Assembly: GCA_030248225.1 (NCBI GenBank) | Contig: JASANE010028175.1 | Coordinates: forward strand, 27,779 to 91,778 | Direction: 5' to 3' | Length of the DNA stretch: 64,000 bases | Source of the DNA: Trileptium ribeirensis | Taxonomy: Eukaryota; Nematoda; Enoplea; Enoplida; Thoracostomopsidae | In this document: positions 36,359 through 47,900 of the stretch, one piece after another | How positions within the stretch are numbered: the stretch's first letter is position 1 | How the letters are laid out: the number at the start of each line of letters is the position of its first letter | Made by a program: the position numbers and the translations under genes | Notes under the pieces: model-generated | What the model saw: the letters and a program-made list of their open reading frames with translations, nothing else | Told to the model about the DNA's origin: nothing | Databases searched by the model: none

Positions 36359-38403
36359 AAAGATGGAAATTTGTAGATTATATTGCATAGGTATTCATAG
36401 GGAGCGTAGGCGGTAATCCATTCGGAAGGGAACCCTCCACCCTCTCATCTCTGAGGCCGCATTCACCTCCAGCCCCCACTCGCCCCTAAATTGCTCGGGA
36501 AAATTTGGTAAGCATTAGCACACATTGTCACAAATCTCGGGAGATTTTAGCTAAAAATAGGGCAAAATTAGCAATAATCGGAAAATTTGGCGACATTTTA
36601 GCAAAATTGCGGAAAACTATGGTTTCTAAGAATTTTAAAAATTTCCATAACATATCCTCCATACAGGATCCTGTACATAACTGTGTAATGTAAGCTCTGA
36701 AATAGAGTGAAGTGCTACACAACATGGGTTAAAAACTCTAACATGATTAAAACTTTGTTGGGAGAATGCCTACGATGGAAATCCATAACGAAATTATTGG
36801 GGGTCCTGACCTCTTAGACCAACCAGTTTTACGCCGGTGGAGGTATAATAGACTGGGAAATAAATATGGGGCGTCTGATCTGGTAAGTTACCGCACTTAC
36901 CATTGAGCTATTTTGCTTAAAAATATTAAACATTCGTACATTTCCATGCAGTTTTACTGCCGTGCATGTATTTTCAAGCTATAAACCGACATTTTAGTAT
37001 TAGAAATAGTAGTAATTAATGCTTAGAAAACATAAATTTTAAGACAAATACTATTTGTATTTAGTTGAACATGGGGTTTAGGCCGAATGGGTGGACGAAC
37101 ATGGGGTAAAATTTCACAAACTTGGGTATTTGTAAAGTGAAGTCTTCACATCCCCCACACTGTGGACAGCCCAGCAGATGCGGCAGGTGAAATTTTTGTC
37201 CCATATTAGTTCTCGAACTAGTGATGCTTTAAACGTTATGGTTGGGGTATTCCTCCACATTTGCTTGCTAGAAAGCTGACCCTATTCTTTTAAAAAGGTG
37301 TTGTGGTTTGAAATCGACTAAATTGCAGAAAACTAATGGTATTATTTCGTACTAGATGCTACGCTAGGACCGGTGGGTTTAGGAACATAGCTTTCATCGG
37401 CTAACCAGTTGATACTATAATATATCTTGGAAACAACAAGCGGAAATACGTGTTCGTTTATGTTTAAAGCATTAATTTTTAAACCTCCAGCTGAATCGAT
37501 TTATTAAATGCGAATATACCGTGAGGCAGGCTTAGATTTCCCACCATTACTTCGTAGCACAATTTTGGACATCGATGAAATTAATAGTATACGAGCGCCA
37601 TACAAAGTTATACATGTAGCGTGAACGCACAAACCCCATATATAAGACCATAAAATCACCAAATGTTAAGTTATGGCGAAATTTGCAATATTTTTGACCC
37701 CAAAGTACATATTTCGCACTCTCTATTCCCTAGCTTAGATACTGTTAGAATAATAACATTGCTATGATTATTATGTAACCTGTAACTGGTACACGCATTG
37801 TGAAAATATAAACAAAATACCGTCACAGGTTGTAGGAGACAGCAGCAATGGCCACAAAGCTTTGCTACCAAACCGCTTTTTGCCAGCTTATGAATGCGGA
37901 TGTGTTCTATATGATTTTCTGCGCTGTGAAAATTGAACCAGGTCGGTTTTCTTGTTATGCTATGCACGTAGCACCATGGTTCGTAGCATTGTTGGCATAT
38001 ATGTATAATGGGCTTAATTGCTTAATCAGTGCTCGTTAAAGGACACACATTAGAGACCATTGGTGTTTAGCAATTCGTACACGGAACAAATGAATAAAGG
38101 TACAGCGACATATAACAGTATCATTCCTTTTTTATAGCCATTGTAATAAAGTATTACATTAGTGTCGTTATTAGGTAACAGGATAATTCGCCTCGCTGCA
38201 GAATAATTTTATTCATCAATGCCAAACAGATTTTAAAACTTTTATCAGACTTGGAGGTTTTTCCTTAAAATTCGAATAAGTCATGCAATGAACGCTAAAG
38301 GGCCCGATATCCATTGAAAAGATTTGTGATTGTGTATCATTCATAGCATGTATAAATTTCAAGCTAATAATTAATTGTTCGCAGGCATTAATGGTAGTAA
38401 TTG

Positions 38404-38598
38404 CAGTGGCGAGCTGAAATAAGTGCAAAATAATATATTGAAATTTCGATCTATTCCTATTTGACAACATTAAACAAATTACGAATTTGTAATATTTGAA
38501 TGGATTTCAACTAAATGAAATTTTTATCAGTTGCGATTAAACGAAATTTCGTAAGATTGTTATATCTATTTGATTACATTTGTTTCCGGCCGTAACGG
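38404..38598. mobile_element. Tc1/mariner-like MITE upstream of COQ8
   Basis: Left end CAGTGGCGAGCTGAAATAAG followed by tgcaaaataat; right end tgtttccggccgtaacgg, the mirror of the family end. Interior aaatttcgat and aaacgaaatttcg motifs. It ends 173 bp before the COQ8 start codon, so it may sit in promoter DNA. Confidence 0.65.
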
Positions 38599-38702
38599 AA
38601 TTTGCCGGGTAAACCCAGCGATAATTTTAAATTTTATACGGGCACCGCGATTGAATAGATTTTCCAATTAGTTGTTTCAAATGAATCTTAGACTTTTGTT
38701 AT

Positions 38703-38712
38703 TCTGTTTTAG
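38703..38712 (+). promoter_or_regulatory. Possible splice or trans-splice acceptor before COQ8
   Basis: tctgttttag ends 59 bp before the COQ8 ATG and is a good pyrimidine-AG acceptor. It could be the end of a 5'-UTR intron or a spliced-leader acceptor; no matching donor exon is recognisable. Confidence 0.35.
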
Positions 38713-38771
38713 ATTTAAGTACAGGTATGCTACTGCTCTTCAACATATAGTGTCTTTGACGTTAGCAAACA

Positions 38772-40958
38772 ATGTCTTCGTCGTCAGCAGCTACTAGAAT
38801 TTCTGATTGCGGTGCCATTTTACGAGGTTTACGACTGGTCGCTCAGTCGATGTGTCAAACTCAACTTCGACAGGCAGAATTACGATGGAAGACTGGTAGC
38901 CTAGAAAAAAGTATGAGCTCCGTTGCTGATAATTACTGGAGCGCGCCACTCGATAAATTGTGTGCTGCGAAAACATCAAATTCTTCTCGACAAATCCGTG
39001 ACGTTCCCAACTTTGTACCGTATGTCATGTCAAGTATGAGCGAAACATTTGGTCGCGTCGGTGCTGTTGCCGAAGGAATAAGACAGGGTGGACCTGTGTT
39101 GGCACACAAGTTTTGGGACATGTATTCCGATTCAGTAATGACTCATTCAGACCACCCGTCGTCAGACCCGGAAATAATCGACAATGAGCTGGAAAATTTT
39201 GATTTTGATGCTTACGGAACTGATTTTGACGAGTTGTTTAAAGATAAACAACCAAAGTCGGCTACAATGGATCGAATAAATCATGTCTCGAATGACAGTA
39301 ATGTAAACTACGTAGCCGGTGTGGAAAAGGTTTTTGCTGAAATCGACGACGATAAACGTGAGGCTGACCGCCTGCAATCGAATAATTCACGTCTTGTGAC
39401 AGCTTCAGAAATTGTGTCGGCTGAAGAATGTTCTGCTTCCAAGTCCAGTATGCCCAAACAAAATAAATCTAACTCGCCGCGACCGTCTTATCAACCGGCT
39501 ACATTAGGTCCAAATGCTCGCGAGCGATCAGTGCCAGTTTCACGCATAGCGCGTTTAGCAAATTATGGTACGCTTGGCGTTGGATTAGGACTAGGCGCCG
39601 TTGGAGAAATTGCAAGCAGGTTGTTCCCATTCAGCACAGGAAAAAATGATCGTAGCGCCGGAAAACAGTCCGTTTTCGACAGTACTAGCAATCCTTTTTT
39701 AACCGAAGCCAATGCCGAGCGACTCGTAGCTACAATGTGTCGGGTCCGTGGAGCTGCGCTCAAGCTTGGCCAAGCCCTTTCGATTCAAGATTCTACGATC
39801 GTTCATCCGCAGCTGCAAGCAATTTTTGCACGTGTGCGCGATTCGGCTGATTATATGCCTCAACGACAAGTTAGGCGGGTAATGACAGCAGAATACGGCG
39901 ATCAGTGGAAAGAAATGTTTTCAGATTTCGATGTGAAGCCATTTGCAGCCGCAAGTATTGGCCAAGTGCATCGCGCGACTTCAGCAACGAACGCTGTGCC
40001 TCCGCTAACAGACATGGCGCTTAAGGTGCAATATCCTGGCGTTGCAAAATCGATCGATTCAGATATCGATAGCTTGCTTACTTTGCTCAAGGTCGCGAAT
40101 GTTTTTCCACGCGGTGCATTTGTTGATTCGTTTGCTCAGGTAGCTCGAACAGAGTTAGCCGACGAGTGTGACTATGAACTCGAGGCTGCGAGTGCTAAAA
40201 AATTTCGAGCCTTACTCGCCGACAGTACGGATTTTTACGTTCCTGAAATCTACGATCAATATACGACTAAACGAATTTTAGCTGCCGAATACGTCGAAGG
40301 TATTCCAATCGATAAGTGCGTCGATATGCCGCAAGAAGTGAGAAATTCAATTGGACGACGAATACTGCAGCTGTGCTTGAACGAAGTATTTGTTTGGCAA
40401 CTAATGCAGTCTGATCCAAATTGGTCGAATTTTTTGTACGATCCGTTACATACAACTGCGACAGCACCACCTGGAGGGGTCAGTGTGGGTAGAATTATTT
40501 TGTTAGATTTCGGTGCAACTCGACCGTATTCGAAATCATTTGTCGATCGATATATTCGTGTCATTCGGGCTGCAGTTGATGGTAATCGCGAAGCGATTAT
40601 TGAGCATTCTCGAGCGCTTGGATTCTTGACTGGATACGAATCTGAAGCAATGAACAACGCTCATGCGTCGGCTGTATTGGTGCTTGGCGAAGCTTTTGCG
40701 ACGAAGCGAAGCCCGGCAGCTAACGAAGACGGCACTTTCGATTTTGGACGTCAGGGCATTACAGAACAAATCACATCGTTGGTGCCTGTGATGCTCCGAC
40801 ACCGTCTTACGCCACCTCCGGTTGAGTCTTACTCGATACATCGAAAATTGTCCGGTGCTTTCTTGCTTTGCGCAAAATTGCGCTGTCACATTGCGTGCGG
40901 TTCTATGTTTGAACGGATTTGGGAGAATTATCGATTTTCTGACGACAGTAAAGAATAA
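38772..40958 (+). CDS. COQ8: COQ8 / ADCK3 atypical kinase, mitochondrial
   Basis: COQ8 is the mitochondrial UbiB/ABC1-family ATPase that supports the coenzyme Q biosynthetic complex on the inner membrane. The frame is 728 residues, complete and uninterrupted (human COQ8A 647). Diagnostic motifs in order: KLGQ 331-334 (the KxGQ motif, in AALKLGQALSIQD); alanine-rich nucleotide loop AAASIGQVH 392-400; invariant Lys418 in ALKVQYPGV; ADECDYELE around 463-471; DPNWSNF 548-554 (catalytic loop without the usual protein-kinase HRD); DFGAT 579-583; C-terminal HRLTPPPVESYSIHRKL. The poorly conserved N-terminal ~290 residues include a short Arg/Ser start that could be a mitochondrial targeting sequence, and EGIRQGGPVLAHKFW resembling the helix before the domain. 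The start is the first ATG after in-frame stops. AATAAA overlaps the stop codon. It is intronless although both neighbours are intron-rich. Confidence 0.97.
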   Translation: MSSSSAATRISDCGAILRGLRLVAQSMCQTQLRQAELRWKTGSLEKSMSSVADNYWSAPLDKLCAAKTSNSSRQIRDVPNFVPYVMSSMSETFGRVGAVAEGIRQGGPVLAHKFWDMYSDSVMTHSDHPSSDPEIIDNELENFDFDAYGTDFDELFKDKQPKSATMDRINHVSNDSNVNYVAGVEKVFAEIDDDKREADRLQSNNSRLVTASEIVSAEECSASKSSMPKQNKSNSPRPSYQPATLGPNARERSVPVSRIARLANYGTLGVGLGLGAVGEIASRLFPFSTGKNDRSAGKQSVFDSTSNPFLTEANAERLVATMCRVRGAALKLGQALSIQDSTIVHPQLQAIFARVRDSADYMPQRQVRRVMTAEYGDQWKEMFSDFDVKPFAAASIGQVHRATSATNAVPPLTDMALKVQYPGVAKSIDSDIDSLLTLLKVANVFPRGAFVDSFAQVARTELADECDYELEAASAKKFRALLADSTDFYVPEIYDQYTTKRILAAEYVEGIPIDKCVDMPQEVRNSIGRRILQLCLNEVFVWQLMQSDPNWSNFLYDPLHTTATAPPGGVSVGRIILLDFGATRPYSKSFVDRYIRVIRAAVDGNREAIIEHSRALGFLTGYESEAMNNAHASAVLVLGEAFATKRSPAANEDGTFDFGRQGITEQITSLVPVMLRHRLTPPPVESYSIHRKLSGAFLLCAKLRCHIACGSMFERIWENYRFSDDSKE

Positions 40959-40959
40959 A
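40954..40959 (+). promoter_or_regulatory. AATAAA overlapping the COQ8 stop
   Basis: The last codons read GAA TAA AT, so the stop lies inside AATAAA. If used, the 3' UTR would be only about 15-25 bases. No other clear AATAAA was noticed in the next 500 bp. Confidence 0.45.
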
Positions 40960-43900
40960 TCTACATGTTTTAGTTTTGTTACAGCTAACATGAGAAATAT
41001 TGCGTTGGTTGTAAGCTGTGGGATATACATAATTAAGTAGTTGTTCTAACATCGACATCAGATTATATTTAGCAACTAAGCCATGGCTAAATTCTGCACA
41101 AGACTGACAAGATTTGTAAATGTATATTCGGTGCACTTTGCTATGTTCTTTCAGCGTTTTTCATCTAATATGAATTTCAGAAATTCTTTTGAAGTGTTTA
41201 TAGAAGATTATTGTATTGGTTAAAATTTCTGTAAAAAAAGCTCAAAAACCGTGATCAACACATTGATGTGGCTTTTGTATAGCAAACTAACTCTAATTGA
41301 AAAATTGTGCTTGAAACGTTTTCGCTATGTACTGAAGTGTTGTTATTTTTTTCGTATGTGAACCTCATATTTTTAGTGAACATTTGTCATCAGTCGCTAT
41401 AGTGATACTATGCTGTGCAAACGCGATTGCTTTCTCGCTTCCGCTGCGATTTAGACATGCGGCGGGACTTCGACTCATATATATCTAGTAATGTTTTTAG
41501 AGTATTCTAAAGTTTTTGATCGCATTTTTCTTTGTTTAGGCATCAGCTGTAGTACGTTCTGTTGTAATTGCACTGTTTGATTTTATTGGTTTTGTTTGGA
41601 CGTTTGTACCTTGCCAACCGCACGTGTGCGGATCAGTTCGTATACTTTACTTACCTACATTATTACTTACATGCGTGAATACGTATATACAATATTTAAG
41701 CAAATGAAACATGCGCTGTCAGATATGTATCTATGTAATCTGACAGCTCATTTTGTAGCTGAGAAAAAGCTATTTTTGCTAATAATACTTATCTGCAGCA
41801 GAAGTGTGCGCGTGCTAAATTTGTGGCCCCTCGCGTACCCGCGAAAATTAGAGGTTTTTCCACCGACACCAGGCCCGTTCCCACATGCTCACTAGTCTTT
41901 TTACGCGCGCGAGGCCCGCAACCCATGGAATTTATATGGGGGCTTTATAAGTTCGTCATCATTGACTCTAAACTATAATTCTGAATTTAGATTCTCAATA
42001 ATTCTTTGGCTCTGGCATTCACCGCCCAGATTTCACGACGCACAAATTGAACCACTCACGTTATCTGCCTCTCTACCGCCGACCCAGCCACATTAAACGA
42101 AAGGTTTCTTGTTTAGGGATATTATGAAATTGGCTAGATAGCCGTTTCATGATATTTCTTATATCATTGATTCTACAAATAGCTTATTTTAGCGCATATT
42201 CACTAACACAGTATTTTAGATAGCCCTCACTGAAAGAAGCGAACTATCCGCTGTTTTAAACAGCACTCAGTAAAGCGACAATTTAGTTATTTTGACGACA
42301 ACTGACATTATCCAAAAATGCACCCACCAAGTGACCACTAAGCAAAATCATATAGTAATTTCGATAGCGTGTGTTAAAAAAACCACCAAATTGAAGGATA
42401 TTGCTCACTAAACGGGACCATTGTGTCTTTTTGGTGGCGCTCACTATACAGGGCCACCTTTTCATTGCGACAACAGTGTTTTCTGCTGAACATGTAGGAT
42501 TGTGTGCGTTACGGGCTCACGTGGATACGCGCTACCCGGGGGCTCAAGATTTGAGCCCGTACCCGGCCCGGTCCCCTGGCGATCGTACCCGCGCATAGAT
42601 CCCATTTGACGGCGTCATATTGGAGCGATGGGTACAGGCTAAACTTGACATAACGTGTGTTCAACATTTTCTGCAATCTGAGCTGAAATCAGCACCGCTG
42701 TTTGGGTGTTTAACTCATACTAAATACAAATATTTGTATCATTGAAAATTTTAGTTCATTTGTTATCACTGGTTTGAAATTACTGAGGTCGCCAAATTGA
42801 GAAGGGGCAGGCATTTGTTTGGGTTCCTCTTGGGTCAGAACGGGTGTTCCTTGGTTCGTTTTCCCTGCCAAAAATATTTTCGGATACTCGTGGTCCACTA
42901 TTCTCCTGCAATTTTTTGCTTGCCACGGTAAAAACGCCACGACACCTCTGTTAAAATAAAAATTTGACTAATTTTTCTTTAAATTACAATCCGAATTTAA
43001 AAATTTCATAAATTGTTTATATGAAAAATTTGAGAAAAATTATTGTTAAATTGCAATAAGAATCATATTGACACTGTTTATGAGGCTATTCTAGATATTT
43101 TCATAAATTTACTGAATTTTGAAGTTATAATATAATAAATTATAACTATAATTATGTAATTATATAGTGTAGTTATGTTTAGCAATAGGGTACCGGTTTC
43201 CACATGTGTGGACTGTGTGGCGTTATTTCCTTGTAATTATATACTATAACCTTGTGTTGCATGGAGCAGACAGCAGTGCGTAAAGGGTTAATGTCGACAG
43301 TCGGCCGGCGAACTCTTCGATATTCTATGGAGTTTTGTGTCTGTTTCATTCGTAACTGCGAAATTTGAAACCTTTACGTAAGTGTTATGGTCTGCTAAAC
43401 TTAGTTAAAATAACATACAATTGGTTGGCATTTTATGAGTATTACGCCCAGTCAATTTGTCTGTAAAATTGTTTGAAAAAGCACCCCAGACTCCCCGTAT
43501 ATGGCTAAAATATTTTTTCACAAAATCAATGTTATATAAATGAGTTGTCAATTATATAGATCAATTATTTAAAATTGTAGCAGTATAGATTTTTGTACGG
43601 ATATATGTTACCCGTTTTCAACAGGATTTAGAATTTAAGCTGCATAGCAAACCAAATTAGTAGACTAGACATTATTTGATGAATGGCCCACTTCACGTTT
43701 AGGGTCATACTTTATTTGCGGGAAAATGTGAACAGCTGATTTGCTTAGTGCGGCGATTTCGTAGAGACAGTCTCCCGATTTATGCCCAGGTTTAGTCTAA
43801 ACCTTATATGGGGTGTGAAGTTCAAGCCGATACTAAGGTTTAAAGGCATAGTTTATTGGGAACGGCATATGATACATTTATTTCAGTTATGCCTCTAAAA

Positions 43901-44562
43901 GTTACATTAACCCGGAGAGCAGCTAGTCACTGAAACGATTTCCAATTCAAAAATTTTACCAAGGAATACTTTAAATTGCTTTAACTGACTCAATGTAAAG
44001 TATGATAAATATATCGCATGTAGCTGTCAAAGATCTGTCGGCTTAGGGGATGGTAGATGGTTGCGGCGAAGGGTATCCAGGAGGGGGAACTAACCAAAAA
44101 TTTCCTAAATTCTGCCTCATTTGTTCTTCTAATTTTCGTCATTTACCCCAATTTTCGTTATGACTGGAAAATAGCTTAGGGGTGGGTCTGATCTTTAGGG
44201 ATAACCTCCCATGGACACTTACAAGCTGCATATATTTAGATTGTTTACACAAATTCTAAATCTGATTTAGTATATCTAGGCTATTGTAAAACAAAATTAA
44301 ATTGTTAGAAAAATGGTGCTTGCACATTCTGCGTGGAAAATTGCCATGTAGTTGTAATTTACTCAGGGTATATAACCAGTGTCAGTTATATAATGTCAAT
44401 GCAAGTTATTTTGTTAATGGTTGCTTTATAGTAGAAATCGTGTTTCACTGCTATAATATTATTTGTTTTATGTTTCAAATAAAGTAAAAAAATATTTTAG
44501 GCTTTTTGTAATATAGCGCGGAATAAAATATAGATTAATAAATAAATAAATATATTAGTAAT
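40960..44562. other. Intergenic COQ8 to lin-52, no gene recognised
   Basis: AT-rich with short unconserved frames. Two GC-richer patches (41820-41920 and 42520-42600) share cgcgtaccc, gcccg and cgcgc words and may be ends of one small transposon. I see no exon with family similarity. Confidence 0.5.
44514..44523 (+). promoter_or_regulatory. E2F-like site upstream of lin-52
   Basis: TAGCGCGGAA, whose reverse is TTCCGCGCTA, is near the E2F consensus TTTSSCGC and the only GC-rich word in about 90 bp of AT-rich sequence, 39 bp before the ATG. The match is imperfect. Confidence 0.25.
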
Positions 44563-44914
44563 ATGAATAATATACCATCGGCATTTGATAATCCGAACTC
44601 GGTCAGACCGGCGTCAACGACAACTGCCCAACAGCCACAGTTGCAGCATGATGAGCCCAACAAGTACTCGCGAAGTGTTAGCTGCGATCATGGTGCAACA
44701 TTGAGCAGAGCAACTGCTATAACGAGGTCTAATAACAGCGATAGGAGTAGCAGTGTTGCGACTGCAATTGCTGCGATTTGCCCACGCGATCTTACATCGG
44801 ACCCCGCTGGCGGCGTTGCTTCAACTGCGGTAGATTCGAATGCTTTTGTCGGTTCGCTTTTAAGTTTCGAGCGTTTGGATGATCGTGCTTCGCCTGATTT
44901 ATGGCCTGCACCGC
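44563..44914 (+). CDS. lin-52: lin-52 exon 1
   Basis: From the ATG to ...DLWPAP plus one base; donor gtaatt. Holds the low-complexity extension and the SLLSFE / RASPDLW module. Confidence 0.88.
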
Positions 44915-47900
44915 GTAATTTTTTTATTTGTGGTCACCTGTATACACGCCTATGAATTCGAAGTATATATGTCAGGGAGTAACCGGAATTCCGGTTCCGG
45001 CGAAAATCGTGTTCCGGTTGCGGTTCCGGCAAAGGGCAAAAACCATACCGGAACCGGAATTCCGGTTTAAAAAAATTTCTTTGAAATCTTCCACGTTTTT
45101 TGCTTCATTTGTGACCTAAACATAAGTAATATATATTATACGATGATCAAGCTCCAATACAACCAAGCAAAAGAAAAGACTAACTGAGCAATTTGCCGTG
45201 TGAAACGTAAGTAGGGCACATAATTTCAGTAGGAATTTTTTTATAATAACCAGCAGGAGTTTGTTAACTAATCAAAGCCAGGTCGATGCTTATAGCAGCT
45301 ATTTTACACATTCAGAAGTCTGTGGGGTACGTTTGAATTAAACCTTAGCAACTCGGTAACAGAGTATGGCTTACGCAGAAGCATTTACGGTATGTTTGGC
45401 TAACATAAATTGCGTCAAGCAACCGCCAGTGGCTTGTAAACTTGGTAAATCAGTCTAAATTGAAGTAAACTAACGTTATATGCAACGCAGCTAGAAACCG
45501 CTTTCTTGGCAATGAACTGTATTTATTGAAACTGTGCGAGCAGCATCACAGTGTGTCTAATTTATAGCATTCTGATTAGAAAGTTATCATTATCATCTAA
45601 CTGACTGGCACTGTTTGTCCAACGCTAGCCTAAACAATGTCTGTGACCACTGATCAGAAAATTACCTTTTATCTATTATTTTCTGTTAGAATCATATAAA
45701 CCAATAATTTCAAGTTTCCTACAGAAGAAGGTGTAACAAAGGTATGTGTAGTAAAGGGAGGCGACTGGAGATAGAACGAAAGTGTGTATTCTACGCTCCA
45801 AGCTTTGTAAGCACATTCGATTTGACGCAATATACGCAATAGTTTATAGTGGAAGGCATTTTTTGCTCTGGGTGTCCAAAAACCGACATATTTGATCGAT
45901 AAATAAACATTATTAGCTTCTTCAATCTCTTTAAAGGTTCAGAAAGACACTAATACCATCGCAATACATTAAGTTTCATGTAAAAGTTATTTTTAATGCA
46001 TTTTAAATCCACTATACCTTCATTTCTTCCTTCATCTGTTTTACTATATATAAATTTCGAAGACCAGGTTCCGGATCCGGTTTAAATGGGCGGTTCCGGT
46101 TATTTCCTGATATATGTATGTCTTTACAAGGTTATAATTTTGTGTAAAAATACGTTAATGAATAATTGTGAGTTGCAAAAAATAAAAAACGTTATAAAAT
46201 AATATATGTGATTTTCGGCCTAGGACATGTCTCGAGGATGATATATATTGGAAATATGCAGTGCACAGATTAGAGACCGCATCGGGTTCAAATTTTCAGA
46301 CCCAACCAGCGATAACGTTCTAGTCGAAATAGAATATCGGTATGATCAAAATTATTGTTACAATATGTTAGAAAAAAAATTGTAAAACAATATATGTAAT
46401 TTTCGGCTTAGACCATGTCTCCAGTGTGACATACATTGGAAATGTGCAGTGCACAGATTAGAGACCGCATCGGGTTCAAATTTTCAGACCCGGCCAATGA
46501 TAACGTTCTAGTCGAGATAGAATATCGGTATAACCAAAATTATTGTTACAATATGTTACTACAATTTGTAAAACAATATATGTAATTTTCGGCCTAGGCC
46601 ATGTCTCCAGGGTGATATATATACATTGGAAATATGCATTGCACAGATTAGAGACCGCATCGGATTCAAATTTTCAGACCCGGCCAGTGATAACGTTCTG
46701 GTCGGGATAGAATATCGGTATGACCAAACCTACTGTTACTACCTGCGTATAAGTATGTACGTATATTTTTTTTATCTCAACAGTTCTAAATCATTGCTTT
46801 TGCATTTTTTTAGTTCCTGGTGTCTCAGAATTTGCTGCGTCGTCTTGTGGAAGTGTAAGTTTCTATTGTTAGCAAGATATATATAGCATTATATGTGTTG
46901 TACATGTGTAGCTTTTGTATCTTATATGGTTCTATTTGCCAAACGCATTGACTTCGGGTCTCATTTTATATCTTGTACTGTAATCACTTAACCTGTACCA
47001 ACCCGTAATAGCTTTTGGCCGCGTGTTCACATTGCGTCTGATCCGAACCGATTTATGGTCACGTTGCATCCGATCCGATACGTTGCCCGACCGTACGTCG
47101 CAAATATGCGTATATGTTTATTTTTCACACCATATGTTCCGATCCGGGTCCGATAAGTTTGTGTATACTCCATCGGATCGGATGCAGTGTGAATACTATA
47201 TATACATGAAGCGTACATACTTTTTCGGATACAATGAAAATACACCCTAAGATGGGTTTTGTAAATACGGAGATCATTTTATCGAATTAAGCATAGTTGA
47301 AAAGGGGCGACTCTGATCTCGAAGAGATCTCTTTTGGGGTGAGATATAAGTGATGGGTCCAGAGACTATGGGGGCATAGCTAAAGAGGTGGTGGTTCTCT
47401 TCCCCGATTTTCTACCCCACTTCCTATGGAGCACAGAAATCACTATGGATTGAACATCATAAAAAAATGAAGATGTTATCAAGATGTGTACCCATAAGCT
47501 TTCTCACATAATGTTAGGATAACACAGCTGAACCATGGATAACTTTTTGAGGAAAACGTTTTTAATATTAAAAACATAAATGCTATCTATACTACCTTCT
47601 ATTATAATTTTTTTTGTGTAATCGTATAACTATGTTAGTTTTTTGTATTGAAAGATTTCGTTCTTGCATCCGAGCAATGGAATGTGACTTTAAAACTAAA
47701 ACAGGTACATTTTGAGTGATCATTCAAATTATATTTTATAATTTTTATGTTGATTGTCTAAAATACGGTTGCTATATTTCTTAAAGGTAGTTTTGGATTT
47801 GTATTGGCAAACCTTTTGATAATACCACGAGGACATGAGGAAGAGTATGTCAATTCTTAGCACTCTAATGTTATCCCATCATTGCGTTTTCGGCCTGACA

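Larger units (their letters stand above)
17653..38771. other. 21-kb gene desert of transposon remains
   Basis: No conserved host gene recognised. Supported content is listed separately: LINE fragments (18.4-19.0, 21.6-21.9, 35.0-35.8 kb), R1 repeat copies (23.8-26.2, 33.0-34.2 kb), a nested hAT-like element (24.45-25.43 kb), Tc1-like MITEs and a 323-bp tandem duplication. Other stretches (for example 22.0-23.8, 26.2-27.2, 31.3-33.0 and 36.3-38.4 kb) show only short, unconserved open frames. Confidence 0.6.

Noticed and set aside
36860..36920. tRNA on the minus strand (tagctcaatggtaagtgc)
   Set aside because: A-box-like only; no B box or T arm follows and the cloverleaf cannot be closed.
40256..41030. 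133- and 164-codon minus frames over COQ8
   Set aside because: Shadows of the COQ8 coding sequence.
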